A DNA stretch of 64,000 nucleotides from Homalodisca vitripennis (lineage: Eukaryota; Arthropoda; Insecta; Hemiptera; Cicadellidae): positions 133,562,001 through 133,626,000 of the forward strand of contig NC_060213.1 of NCBI RefSeq assembly GCF_021130785.1. The letters run 5' to 3'. A model generated the notes under the pieces. That model saw only the letters and a list, made by a program, of their open reading frames with translations, did no database searches and had not been told where the DNA came from. The position numbers and the translations under genes were made by a program. The stretch's first letter is position 1. Each line of letters begins with the position of its first letter. Shown here piece after piece: positions 10,862 through 22,046 of this stretch.

Positions 10862-11950
10862 TTAATATTTAGGCATGAAAAACTTCTTTAATTGAGATAT
10901 ATGAGCCTTTCTTATAAACTTTCCCATTTGTAGGATTGACGAGTCTAGCTTGTGACAGGTGATGTAAAGCATTCCACCACACAAGGTTTTGGACCACAGG
11001 GGGAGCAGTTTACTGTTGATGTTCTCAGCAGCTTTACTAATTGGATTATTTCGAAACATAACCCAGTCACCCTGTGAGATGTGGGTAGTTGTCCCTACCA
11101 GCGTTGTATAAGCGTTCCCTAATTGACCTAGCTTTTTTTAAGTTTGAGGAGTGCATTGTCCCCAACGCTGTTGCAATGTTTGTAGCGGTTCTTGCGCCAG
11201 TAATGGAATCGAGATTCCATGCCAATTCGAGTGGATGCTGTATTTTCCCGGCTAGAAATACGCTAGCTGGAGTTGCTTTAGTGCTTTCATGTGATGCTGA
11301 GTTAAAAGCTTAGCTGCAGCCAGTGAATGTTCTCATCCCAAGTCTCTTGTGGTTATGTCCGTGAAAAATTCGTAGTGCCACCTTAAGATTTTTTTACACC
11401 CGCTCAGCATGACTAGGATTCGGGTATTAAGCAGAAGTGTAAATATGTTGGATACCGTAAGTCATACACATGTCTGCCATATGTCTAGATTTAAACTGGG
11501 ATACGTTATCTGAAACTAAAAATTTTGGGAACCCAAAAAGAGAAAAAACGTTTTTAGACAAAATATCCACTGTAGTTTTTTGCTGTAGCATTTCTAGCTG
11601 GTAACAGAATAACAAACTTGGAGAACGCATCAACTACCGTCAACAGATATTGGTTGCCTTTGTTTGATCTAGGAAAGTTTACCAATGTGATCTCATGAAT
11701 ATCTTTTCAAAAGGTCTTGTAACTACTTCCGATGCAAGTTTAACCCACTCTAGAGTTTTGAGCCGCCTTGGAACGTTGACAAATTTGACATGATCTTACT
11801 CGGTCTTGCTATTATTGTATCAAGTTTTTGGCCCCAAAATATTTTAAGAATACGCTTTTGTGTCTTTTTAATGCCCAAGTGAGCTGCAGTTGGGGACTCA
11901 TGATAATAATTTAATAACCATATCGATGAGTATATTTGTAAGGTAATACC
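10862..11950 (-). pseudogene. LTR element integrase (end of pol), frameshifted
   Basis: Inserts the DNA copy into the host genome. On the - strand, in order: an HHCC-type N-terminal zinc region with HESPTAAHLGIKK near 11910-11870; the catalytic core with VDAFSKFVILLPARN near 11640-11590 (first Asp); VSDNVSQFKS near 11520-11485 (second Asp); NPSHAERV near 11420-11400 (catalytic Glu); then NSASHESTKATPASVF and the C-terminal chromatin-contacting part from about 11059 (GDWVMFRNNPIS) to the stop at 10862. All DDE residues are visible. Several single-base frame changes interrupt the reading, in keeping with the indel pattern of the LTRs. Confidence 0.9.
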
Positions 11951-12209
11951 ACTCTAGTGTATGTCTGTCCGATATTTTGTACATCAACACTCCCTGACTA
12001 AGTTGATAGTTAGTGGGCCTATTACTCGACTTTATAATCTTTAAGAGATCAGGGTCTTTCACGTTGATGAGTACCAATATCTTTAAACATTTTCTGGGAA
12101 TCCTGCCAAGAGTGCCACTTGTGGTAAGGTGGATGGCTTTTCCGATGAATTATTTGCGTGCACTTCAGTTTGGTTCACTGTTTTCGAACAGGCGCGATAA
12201 ACAATCAGC

Positions 12210-12600
12210 AACTACATTATCCGATCCTTTGATATGTTGTACTTGAAATTTAAAACGAATTTATAAATGTAATCCAGCGAGAAATTTTTCCAACTTGACG
12301 TGGGTGGTTTAAAAGCCAGGATAATGCCGGAGCAATCCGTCTGCAAAAGGGAATTCCCTATGTTCAAGATACTGTTGGAATTTGGAAAAGGCAAAGACAA
12401 CAGCCAGGCATTCAAGTTGAAGAGTGTCAATAATTTTGCTCATGCTTGTTTAGTGGTCGCGAAGCAAATGCCACTGGCATCATGTTGCCATTATATTCTT
12501 GGCTGAGTGAAGCACCTAAGGCGGAGGTTGATGCATCGGTTTGTAAAACAAAAAGATCGATTAAAATCCGGCATTTTCAAAAACTGCACATTTGATGTCA
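12210..12600 (-). pseudogene. LTR element RNase H domain
   Basis: Degrades the RNA strand of the RNA/DNA hybrid. The - strand reads QTDASTSALGASLSQ (12545-12500, with the catalytic Asp of TDAS), then PVAFASRPLNKHEQNY, then after a frame change AVVFAFSKFQQYL-like sequence and TDCSGIILAFKPP. This is the standard Ty3/gypsy RNase H path joined directly to RT. Confidence 0.88.
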
Positions 12601-12633
12601 AGCGCTGTTTTTACGCCTTTCTTCTTTAGACTA

Positions 12634-13360
12634 TTAAGTGGTTTGCGCTATTTTTGCAAATGATTTAATGAATTTAGAATAAAAGGCTGTCATACCCAAG
12701 AATCTATTTAGCTGTTTCAAGTTTTTAGGAGCGGGGAACTCAACTATTGGCTTGCACCTCTCCGTGTGAATCGTCACGGTATGATTGGCAAATGTGTGAC
12801 CTAAAAATTGGATGTGATTTGCTGCCAGGGTCATTTTATCTGGATTGATGGTTAATCCTGCCTGCTTTAGCCGATTTATGACTTCTCGGAGATGGCACAA
12901 AGTGCTGATCAAAAGTACCGTTTGTGTATATGCACAAATCATCGAAAAAATTTGAACACATATTTGTATTTTATATCTCCAAAAATTTGATCAATTACAA
13001 CGTGTTAGGACTTGAGAGCCGGTTGCAAGACCGAAAGGCAGAAAATTGTACTCAAATTGCCCGAAGGTAGAACAAAAGCTGTATATTTCTTTGAGTTCTC
13101 TTGTAAAGGGACCTGTAAATATGGCCTGATTTAGATCCACCAAACTAAAGAAAGTAGCTTGCCCTAAGTGCTGGAAAGCAGATTCTATAGTTGGCATGGG
13201 AGTTGCCCTCAAGATCTATTAATGAGTTAAGCTGTCTATAGTTAGATTTACCATGCGCGTTTTTTCCGCCTTTCTTTGGTACTAAAAATGCTGGCGACGC
13301 ATAGGGAGACATTGATGGTCTAATCACTCCGTTTGGCCAATAAATGATCCACATGTTCCT
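12634..13360 (-). pseudogene. LTR element reverse transcriptase domain
   Basis: Copies the genomic RNA to DNA. On the - strand: GVIRPSMSPYASPAFLVPKK (fingers), NYRQLNSL, then FFSLVDLNQAIF (palm motif A with the first catalytic Asp) and FGLATGSQV-type sequence. FFDDLCIYT near 12950-12925 is the YxDD box in the form FFDD, with the Asp pair at 12938-12943. INRLKQAGLTINPDKM and HIQFLGHTF complete the domain, followed by FLGMTAFYSKFIKSFA. The YxDD region falls in a different frame from its neighbours, so at least three frame changes are present over 720 bp. Confidence 0.92.
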
Positions 13361-13639
13361 TGATTGCCTCCATTTTTAGGTGGAGCAAACTGATAGGGCC
13401 TATTTCTAACGATTGTATCAGAATTTAATTTGATTTGATATTCGACCAAATTTGTTACGGCCTAATTTAGTAGTAATTGTTTCTGGAAATTCATTTACTA
13501 GTCTTAACAGTTGGTCCGCTTGATCAGATGAGAGGTTTTTCCCCTAACTTAATTGGACATATTGTTGTACTTGGTAATTCAGCTGATTGAGCGAGATACA
13601 TGACCGAAGGAGTGCCATATGGAAAAGTTAAATGTTTTA

Positions 13640-13930
13640 TTTGCCATATTAATGACCACCCTAGTTTTTAGTTAGAAAGTCACAGCCCAGAATAATTGGC
13701 ATTGGTAATTCTGAGGCGACAAGAAAAGGAAAATCCCAAGACAAGTTTGAAATTTTGAAGTGTAATATAACCTTTAAATTAAATATTATATTTTGTCCCG
13801 AGGCTGAAATGGCTGACTCATGTATGGTTGAAAACAGATTTTATCACCCTTGGTATATTCTTTAAATTCTGAAAACAGGCATTCGATATAATGGAGAATG
13901 AAGAACCCGAATCTACCAAAGAATTAATGA
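13640..13930 (-). pseudogene. LTR element aspartic protease
   Basis: Retroviral-type aspartic protease that would process Gag-Pol. The - strand reads LVDSGSSFSIISNACF (13915-13870), with the active-site D-S-G, and further on FPFLVASELPMPIILGCDFL (about 13725-13670), where I-L-G-x-D-F-L is the conserved hydrophobic/glycine motif before the C-terminus. It sits between gag and RT as expected. The catalytic residues look intact. Confidence 0.88.
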
Positions 13931-14080
13931 TTAACTTGCGAAAAGTCAAAGGAACTGTACAAAACTGAACTCCCGGGAAAAGAAGGAGCTTGAGCCGACT
14001 TGGTTGAAAGGTGTCTTCACTGCTGGCTTGATTTTATCAAAACGGGCGGTTAAAGTTAGAAGAGGGGATTCTCCGCCCAT

Positions 14081-15334
14081 TTAGAACCCTCTTTGGTAGT
14101 TTAAAAACCCACGTTGAGATTGATTTCTGAAGAATTGATTATATAGTTGATTCCTATTGTTTGTATTCATATTTTGAAAAGGAGGTCTATGTTGAGTAAA
14201 TTGTCCCGATTGACTGCGGCGGTTATGAAAACTATTTTGCTGATCTTGTATGGGATATCGATTATAAGTTACATTGCCTCTCCCTATTTGTCTATAAGAT
14301 TGGTTTAGTTGACGTCCACCATGGACCTGTGGTCCAGTTTGATGATAATACTCCGGTGAATTTAAATCTTGTGTGAGCCGGTTTTCCGTATTTTGAATTA
14401 CTTGTAATCGGGGGGCTAAGCTCAACAATTCAGAAATGGTGGCTGGAGCCGGAAAACCCCGCTAATCGAGCTCTGGTTTGAGGGTTAATTCCTGTAAATA
14501 ATGACAATTTCAAGCATCTCCTGTGGGTGAAATAGCCGGTATAAGCAATTCTGCTAACGGTCTGATATCATTGATAAAACTAACCAGTGTTTCAATTTGG
14601 TTTCTGGGTTCTATATATAAGTTCGACCGTGGCCTGTTGACGAGCTTTAGTAGGCAGAAAAGTATCGAGTACGGTGGTAATTAGACTTTCCCGGATTCTG
14701 TTTTTGATGAAATAGCTTGTAGCCAGATATTTCTTAATTGACCTGTAGTTTTAGGTAAAATTGCTAATATGACGCTGTCTGGATTAGCTAAATTTAGCAT
14801 CAAAATTTCCCTAAATTTTATAACAAAATCGAGTAGTTTTCTAATAAACTATTCCATCAAGCGATGGTAAAGCTGTAATTAAATCAGTTAACACAGAGGG
14901 GGAACATTGCGCGTGATGTCGAGGGTGACGGTGAAGTCCCCTGCATCTGCGACAAGGCTCTGACGCAATTTGGTTTCCCACAGCGGTTGCCGTTGTATGG
15001 ACTATTTTGCATCCAATCGGTTACGGGACTCTGAATGTCTGTGGTTGTATGGCTAGTAGACGACTCTGTTGGAATTAAGAACAGTTGCTTGACAGTTGGC
15101 TCCACTGATACGCTCTTTTAGTAGAACACGATTGTTCTCTAATTTAGGTGCTGGAGTTATTCCCCAACATAAGCACTGTTCTTTGGCCTGAGATGCATTT
15201 AATAGATTTACCCAAGCCAGTCCTTTAGGGCGTTTTTCCCATTCATACGGTGGATCAGTGACACTAACGTCTTCTTTGAGGATATCTTCGCACTCTAACA
15301 TCTTATTTATGCTTGACCTGACCTCAATATACAT
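14081..15334 (-). pseudogene. LTR element gag, frameshifted
   Basis: Structural protein that packages element RNA. From 15334 the - strand reads MYIEVRSSINKMLECEDILK and a WEKRPKGLAWVNLLNAS segment, then after frame changes a Ser/Thr-rich stretch. The middle (14830-14520) reads like a retrotransposon Gag core, with KARQQATVELIYRTQKP and LVSFINDIRPLAELL. The C-terminal part (14428-14081) is rich in Gln, Asn, Arg and Gly (RRSQSGQFTQHRPPFQN) and looks like an RNA-binding nucleocapsid without a CCHC zinc knuckle. Length is near 400 residues if joined. The start at 15334 is the first Met in an open frame; the true start is uncertain. Confidence 0.8.
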
Positions 15335-15818
15335 AAATTATATCAATTACTAAATTATATCAATACTAATATCACAATACTATTTATTATGTAAAGATGG
15401 AGGGGTATTCAGTACCATTGTAACCATAAGGGGGTTTACCAATTAATATTGTTGTATGTTTCACTTTTACTATATATTTGTTATTAATTAATTACTGCAA
15501 TAATTGAGTGCTTCATTTGATAGTTCAATTTTATTATAGTGGCCAATTATTTTAAGCGTAATATTCAATTGGATAGATAAAAAATTATTATAATTTAGTA
15601 ATATTATAATAATTTACTAATTACTACAATATTATATACATATGCATCATATTTTTATCTTATGGATAGGCCTACCCTTTTATTACTTACTGGCATTAAA
15701 GTATTTTTTTACAGAAAACATAACAACAGTCCTGTATATTAAACCTATGAAACATTTAATTTCAGTTTTTAAAATAACAAGTCTATATTCTATTTTAGCT
15801 GGTTTTTAATAACTGGTT
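15335..15818 (-). other. AT-rich spacer between the SGNH ORF and gag
   Basis: About 480 bp with no coding signal on either strand. It separates the SGNH ORF from gag, so the two proteins are probably not one polyprotein unless sequence has been lost. Confidence 0.45.
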
Positions 15819-16390
15819 TCAAGAGTTTTTTTTTTTAAATATATCTTTCAATAGCATTGTTAAAAGTAGAAACCCTTCATTGTTAAAATGTACGCTGTCT
15901 AGTCTGTCCGAATGTGGGGTAAAATTTATGGAATAACTTTCGATTATAAATGACCGTGGGAGTAGGAACAATAATGTTGTTTACCGACTTCAATGAAGAT
16001 AAAAAACTGGTTGAAGGCATTTAATTTATTAACTGTGTGATTGCACCGTTGAATACGAGGATAAACCGGAAGCTGAGAGATTAGAATGTGTAAATTTGGA
16101 CATAGCCGTCGAATGCATTTCAATAGAGCTACAAATTGTTGCTTTAAAATGTCAACAGGCGTGGCGTTCAGAATATCATTTGTGCCGATCAGCAGGAATA
16201 GAGGGTAATCAGAATTTAAAAAAGGTCGCTGTGATTTGATTTGATCTTTTAAATCACATACTTTAAGTCCGGAAAAACTAAAATTTGTCTCAACCTTTAA
16301 TTGTGAACTTTTGAAACTTACTTAAATAGAAAAAAATAACGTACGGGCTAGTGAGTCACCCATTAATTGAATTACGTGAGAATTATTCAT
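15819..16390 (-). CDS. SGNH/GDSL-type hydrolase ORF inside the LTR element, frameshifted
   Basis: About 190 residues, the usual size of a single-domain SGNH esterase. ATG at 16390 leads into VIQLMGDSLART: block I, catalytic Ser codon at 16352-16354. After a frame change an uninterrupted stretch of some 125 codons (about 16330-15950) carries FSGLKVCDL (block II Gly), FLLIGTNDILN at about 16195-16165 (block III, Asn at 16178-16180) and HILISQLPVYPRI. After another change comes LDSVHFNNEGFLLL (block V; Asp 15897-15899, His 15888-15890). The stop is at 15819. All SGNH hallmark residues are present. The family hydrolyses acyl or acetyl esters; the substrate here is unknown. It lies upstream of gag on the same strand and has no own promoter that I see. 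Alternatively it is a nested piece of a CR1-type LINE ORF1, which can also carry an esterase. Confidence 0.8.
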
Positions 16391-18943
16391 TTAATTTATG
16401 TAAGAGCGAGGCGTAGGGCTTTCTAAAAATAGGAGGCAAGAAATTAAATTGCATGATTTATACCGAGTCTAAAATATATTAATTTTAGTTAAAGACAAAT
16501 CTCTATAACGGGTGCGAATAAAGCCATTGTTTTTAAATCGAACCATTCGATTACCAACAGTATGCATATATTATATAAGAGATATTTTCAAACACGCAAA
16601 TAAAAACAGGAAAATCTATAATGTTTAATTTTTAATTTTCATTAACTGTTGTATCATAACTTTACCTCGACTTATCGTATAAGTTAATTACTTTTTTTTT
16701 TAACCCAGTGAAAAAATATCCAAAGTTTCAATATCTAAAGATTACAATAAACAAGAACAATAATTATTTAAAGTATGTACTAAATTAACATGTTACAATT
16801 TAAATTCAATAATTCAATTGATTTCAATACTTTAAATAACTCTCAAACATAACTTCCACTTTCTCAAGTGTTTCCTGTCCGAGATTTTTCTCACGATAAT
16901 ATGAAAGACCAAAGTTTGAAATGAGTGTACTAAATAAATTAAGGTAAACTCAAAGCATGTTGTAAATCCCAGCAGAAGGCAAACAATAGGGCCTACTTCC
17001 CGGTACTGATAATAAAGCGATAAGATTATATTTATTTCCAGCAACTATACTACCGCACCATCCAGTTAACTTACCTTTTTAAATCTTGGTTAAGAGGATA
17101 TAACTAATGTAAGCTTTATTGCTATTATAGAGAGAAGTAATATATAACTTGTACTTACCAACATTGTAAGCATGTTGTAGCTCTGAAAATAACATACTGA
17201 ATTGCAGACATTTATGAAACATACATAGGGACAAACGTACAAAAATATATGGTATTTACCAGTATAATATAACTTTACCCAACTTTAACTGACTACACCC
17301 CATCCTGGAACCAAAATATCATATGAACTCATTTTGCTAGTGGTCTTAAAATTATATCGAAAGAATAAAAGTTATAATTTTGATCACATATTAATCTAAA
17401 ATAAAGTTTTATTGGCCTAATAGATACGATTAAATATACTTCAATGAGAGCTATAATTTTGAATGTTTTCAATCAACAGAATAGTATGAAAATACAATAT
17501 TGTGGCTTGATATTGCCGTTAAAACATACCTCCCAATTTTATATGTAAAATTACTCCTGTAAATGGTATTAACTGTTATAATCATTAAAGATCGATTTTG
17601 TAAACACGGAAACTGTAAATAATCTAGTATGGTTTGAATTAAAGAGACCTTATTGACTGCTAATGTAATAAACGTATCATCAATGTATAAATTAATAAAT
17701 AGTAATAAATGTATCACTAATTAATTAGTAAAACTAGAAAACCAGGCCATCTAGTATCCAATATCTATTATAATAAGATGATGATTACTGTTGTAATAAG
17801 ATTAAATTATATAAAATTTAGTGTTTTTCAAAGCTTGCTTGAATAAAACACACCGTGTAGTGGATATGGGAAATAAATAAATTTGTGAAAGTGAGCATTT
17901 ACTGGTTTGAAAGTATCCTGACATTTACTTATTTTTTTGTACATTTTATGTAATTTTTATGCATTTTTTTTTGTATTTTTATAGGTTTATTTTGGATACT
18001 TGAAATAAATTTAGCTCAATCCAGTTGTATTCGTTTATATAGATCTATGCAAACTTTCACAACAATCGCAACTCTGTATTCTTATAGACTAGCAGTACTG
18101 TCTGTATATGTACTTATTCAAGCATAGCTGTTTGGAATTGAAATTTTGATTTAATTGAAAATATGCCATTTGAACCATTGTTTTACATTAATTACATATG
18201 TGACTATTAGAAGTATTACCAAATATAAACGAATTTAAGTGTTTGATATTCAATATTTCATATGTTTGCAAAATAAAAGTTTATTAGTACCAATGTAAAC
18301 AAAATAAATATTTGAAATGTAATTACTTTGTTATAATTCCAATTCCCCCCCCCCCCCCCATTTTTATTAGTTTATATACTCGTATATATGTCTATTAAAG
18401 TATAGCCGAAAACTTTCCAAAATAAATCATTCATAATTAATATGTTTGTAATGCAAAATGAAAGGTTTTTTAATATTAATTTCAACAAAATAATTTTGAA
18501 ATGTAAGCCAATTCTCCATTGTCGCGTGGTGTCGGCAGTGTTGGAAACTAAATATATCGATTATTGTTATTATAATCAAAGTAATGAAATACATAAAGAT
18601 CGTAATGGCTAAATAATTTAATTGCTGGCAGGAGATAATATTATTAAACACTAACAAACAACACGGCAATTTAAAAGGCAAACTAATTAATGCTTTCGCG
18701 ATAATAATAATCTGTTGATAATAAAAATATTCTTTAAAATAAATAGATTGATATTACCTTGTTTTAGTAATAAGTGTAGAACATATTCAATTTAGAAAAG
18801 TTATATAATGTCGAATGATTTGTTTTAGGTTCTATTAAAAAAAATTATTTAAGATTTGGAAATGAAGTATTAAGAATTTAGTTAACCAAGGATTTTGAAA
18901 AAACAGATGTAAAATAATTTGATTCAATAAAATTTATAGTTTT
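16391..18943 (-). other. Long 5' internal region of the LTR element, no recognised gene
   Basis: 2.5 kb of AT-rich DNA between the primer-binding site and the SGNH ORF. Short open frames on the - strand (16832-17044, 17469-17717, 18427-18681) show no family features. A 15-base C run lies at 18345-18359. It may be a long leader, a decayed upstream ORF or a nested insertion; no internal boundary could be defined. Confidence 0.45.
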
Positions 18944-18956
18944 CGCTCTGCTACCA
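18944..18956 (-). promoter_or_regulatory. Candidate primer-binding site
   Basis: On the - strand TGGTAGCAGAGCG begins two bases after the end of the 5' LTR, the standard place for the tRNA primer. TGG complements the CCA end of a tRNA. I cannot name the tRNA without a search. Confidence 0.65.
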
Positions 18957-18958
18957 AT

Positions 18959-19546
18959 TGTGACGATTGGGATGGATTTTTTTGGAAGCAACGTGTCACC
19001 GCGCAGGAGTAGGCTTGTACCCCGCCTGCACGATGAAGACCGTGGAGCGACCATAATCCTAATTACACTATATTCTCCTACCAGCTTTGATAAGAATTTT
19101 AAGTTGTAATTTAAGGACCAAACACTAAAAGTAAATCGTAAAACAATTCTATAACCGCCAAAGATAATCTACACTTACCGACACCAATTTACACATACCG
19201 ACACGCCGACCTCCCATCACGACCAAAACCCGTCCCAACATACTAACAATTTATAATTTACAATGACCCCCCCTATAATTTTCCGGCACCTAACCCCCCC
19301 CTGATTATTAAATCAATCCATAGTGTGACACAATAATTCTTAAAATAAATAATAAAACTAAGACTTGCGACAGGTAATATCTCCGCCACCGCCACTCGCC
19401 GATCAGACGTCCTCACTGGTCCCTGACTCAATCTAGACTCTCCCTTATCAGACCACCGGTCCTCCATCCGCACGCGGCTTATCAGAAAGACCGGTTCTAA
19501 TCGTTGATTCGGCGGTTTCTGACAAATGTGGTGGGCAGTCACCACA
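18959..19546 (-). repeat. 5' LTR (588 bp)
   Basis: Partner of 8123-8719 in the same orientation. It contains the element's promoter by analogy, although no clear TATA box is identified. The open frame at 19273-19554 is an artefact of LTR sequence. Confidence 0.95.
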
Positions 19547-19550
19547 CATA
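19547..19550. other. Right 4-bp target-site duplication (CATA)
   Basis: Matches 8119-8122. Confidence 0.85.
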
Positions 19551-20870
19551 TCAAACTGGTAATGTTTGATAGACTAGTTTATGAACAGCCTGTATATTGT
19601 ATTTTAGCAGTGTTGAGAGTAACTTCTACAGAATTTGTATTTTAATTCAGCTTATTTAGAGTGAGAAACTCTTTATAATTCAAAGTGTGCATAAATATTG
19701 TCTTATGATCACTGAACCAATCAGTTTATTAAGCATTTAATATAGGATTCAATTTCTGACACTTTAATAACAAAAAAGATAGTTTACAAATTTTACATGT
19801 TAATACAACAATAAAAGTAAACAATGGAAGCAAAAATTTACCTTATAGTATAATATAATAGAAGCCGTAGAAGTATAAATGAGCCTCGCCCGAGGGACCA
19901 ATCACAAAGATCGAGCTAGTGCTGTTTATCGTCATTATTCTCCGTGACGTCATCACTCTGTAAACCATCCTGTGTTACGTCACTCTACTAATGATGCTGA
20001 TACACAACTGTGACGTTGGTCATTACTGATCTCAGGCAACCAAGATTACATGATCGTATCAATGTCCACAATGATTATGTAAGATGCTGTAAACTTTACT
20101 TTCATACATTAATACTTACAAATGTTGATTATTAGCTGTTGCCTTGTTTTATATACGCAATTTTAAAAATCTAAGCTTTTATACTACTTTATAATGTGAT
20201 AAGATGGAGCCCTAAGAGATTTTTCAATGGTAGGAGTTTATCATTACGCTTAAATCATGTTAGGACGTGTAGCAGCATTTATCATTAGAATTAATTTTTC
20301 CAACGTTATCTGAGTGTGCCTTGTTGCCCAGATAAAAAAAAACAAAAAGCTTAGGTCTCGGAACCTACTTTGGTCAAAAGCGATTATTTCTAGCCCTTGT
20401 ATATAATTCTTGTCTAAGATATTTCTAGTTTCACAGTACAGTTTGCTTTGTTGTTGCAACGAAGAAAATACATATGCAAAAACAGGTATGAGAAGCCAAT
20501 TACGGCCTAGAGGGGAATTCAGCCTCCTCTAGTAGACTACAGCAAAGAAATATAAATAAGTAAATTATATTCGTGTGAATTATTTCAAGGTTAAATAAAA
20601 TTAAAATTAATAAAAATAAAAATTAATCAAGCGTGAGATCAGTAAATGTTTATTTTATCTTTATTGCGAAGACATGGTTTTTTTTAATACTAACATTTCT
20701 CCATTTACCTTACATCAAATCACAGTCAGACATACAATTCAGCAATCATTCATTTTCCGTGCACTCGCCAATATTTCCACCTCCAGCGACTTAGTTAATA
20801 TTCTGATGGGGCGGTCTCCCAGTTACATGTTAAAAAACTCGTTGACATCACATAACGCTTGTGATGCATA
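19551..20870. other. Intergenic, no gene seen
   Basis: AT-rich, with a slightly GC-richer segment at 19880-20050 that includes CCTCGCCCGAGGGACCAATC and several TGACGT/GTGACG motifs. A related phrase occurs near 30950, so part of it is a dispersed repeat. No coding evidence. Confidence 0.4.
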
Positions 20871-21092
20871 TTAAGTCGTCATCAGAACCTGAGTAGGGCA
20901 ATATTTGGCTAGAGACCTCAAAACATAAATGCCTGAGGATAGTTTAGCGCAAACATGGTCCATGTAATCGTTCCATTTCAACCCTCGATAAGGTATATTC
21001 CAAGGAAATTCGAGCTGTAAACTTCTTCTAGTATGGAATCTGCTGTCATGACGGCAGGGCCACACTCAGAGTCTACAGGCCGCAGAGCAAAG
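20871..21092 (-). pseudogene. LINE reverse transcriptase fragment
   Basis: The - strand reads PAVMTADSILEEVYSSNFLG and then, after a one-base frame change, LKWNDYMDHVCAKLSSGIYV followed by LRSLAKYCP. This F-L-G-I ... W-N-D-(Y/H) ... K-L-S-S pattern is the segment between the RT palm and thumb in Jockey/CR1-type LINEs. Only about 75 residues remain. The upstream edge joins a TA repeat. Family differs from the LINE at 361-954. Confidence 0.7.
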
Positions 21093-21128
<36 letters not shown>

Positions 21129-21154
21129 TAATATATATATGAAATATATATATG

Positions 21155-21189
<35 letters not shown>

Positions 21190-21203
21190 ATATAATATAT
21201 TAT
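21092..21203. repeat. Imperfect (TA)n microsatellite
   Basis: About 110 bp of TA repeats with interruptions such as GAAA and ATGATA, next to the LINE fragment. Confidence 0.9.
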
Positions 21204-21560
21204 GAAATAGTGTGAGAAAATTCTATTGATAACCCATTAATCAGTTACAAGAAATCAGTTTGAAGTCTGCTCCATAATATTATACCATGGTGCCTAATAT
21301 TGCCCACCATGTTGTTCCAAATTTGTCCAATGTGGTATATGTAATATAATTTGAATCAAAAACTTTTTCATAGTTTTCTTATTTCATACATATATCACAA
21401 TTTAAGAAAAAAACCTTTCTTAGAATTCATTGGTGCAATAGGGGTGCTCACATACTGGTCGGTTAAGGTAGTATGTAATTTTCTCCAAAAATATACGCTC
21501 GGAAATACTTCCCCGCGAAAGTTTTTGAGCTTTAAGACCTCATATATGTGTTCTACTTTA
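21204..21560. other. Intergenic, no gene seen
   Basis: No recognised structure; forms the left flank of the non-autonomous element at 21569. Confidence 0.45.
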
Positions 21561-21568
21561 AAACAAAA

Positions 21569-22038
21569 GGGTAGGGTACGATAAGCAGACCCGGTTTTTT
21601 ATATCGAAAAATTTAATCGTCGATACCTAATATTCGCATCTCAAATCCTAGACTATCAATCGATGTAAAGTATCTATATTTCTCGACGACCATATTTGCT
21701 CCTCTCACAGTTACAGTTGTTTCTTTCCCAAAAATTTCACATAATGGGGTTTTCCGCACGAGTCCAACATGTTGAAGTCATCATCATCTTCCAAAACAAT
21801 GTCGTGTAGTTTTCTAAAATCGACTGTAATTTTTAATAATAAAATGTTACTTATTTAAAATTGAAATATTACATTAAGAGTATTATTTGAAAGTGTTTAC
21901 AGCTATTGATATAGATTATTTAATTAATCGTTAAAAATTATTAATCAGTATCGATTGGTTACATCCATGGTTATGATTAAGTAATATCGTTTGCCAATTT
22001 CGATATAACAAACCGGGTCCGCTTTTCGTACCCTACCC
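21569..22038. mobile_element. 470-bp non-autonomous DNA transposon with long inverted repeats
   Basis: Ends GGGTAGGGTACGATAAGC and, reverse complemented, GGGTAGGGTACGAAAAGC belong to inverted repeats of about 41 bp with three mismatches. The flanks are AAACAAAA (21561-21568) and AAACAAAG (22039-22046), an 8-bp duplication with one mismatch, as produced by hAT-like and some other DDE transposases. The middle on the - strand (about 21835-21730) reads DFRKLHDIVLEDDDDFNML and VKFLGKK, a piece of coding sequence. It is therefore probably an internally deleted derivative of an autonomous element. Superfamily uncertain. Confidence 0.8.
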
Positions 22039-22046
22039 AAACAAAG

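Larger units (their letters stand above)
8123..19546 (-). mobile_element. Full-length Ty3/gypsy LTR retrotransposon, 11.4 kb
   Basis: Two direct LTRs (8123-8719 and 18959-19546), bounded by TG...CA when read on the - strand, enclose gag, protease, RT, RNase H and integrase in the Ty3/gypsy order (RT before integrase). CATA flanks both ends. A polypurine tract abuts the 3' LTR and a TGG-starting primer-binding site lies two bases inside the 5' LTR. The element is longer than most gypsy elements because of a 2.5-kb region behind the 5' LTR, an extra SGNH-hydrolase ORF, and 2.1 kb between pol and the 3' LTR. LTR similarity indicates a recent insertion. Confidence 0.95.

Noticed and set aside
19273..19554. 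93-residue - strand frame
   Set aside because: Lies within the 5' LTR and extends over the target duplication.
20674..20874. 66-residue + strand frame next to the LINE fragment
   Set aside because: Antisense to the LINE remnant and without family features.
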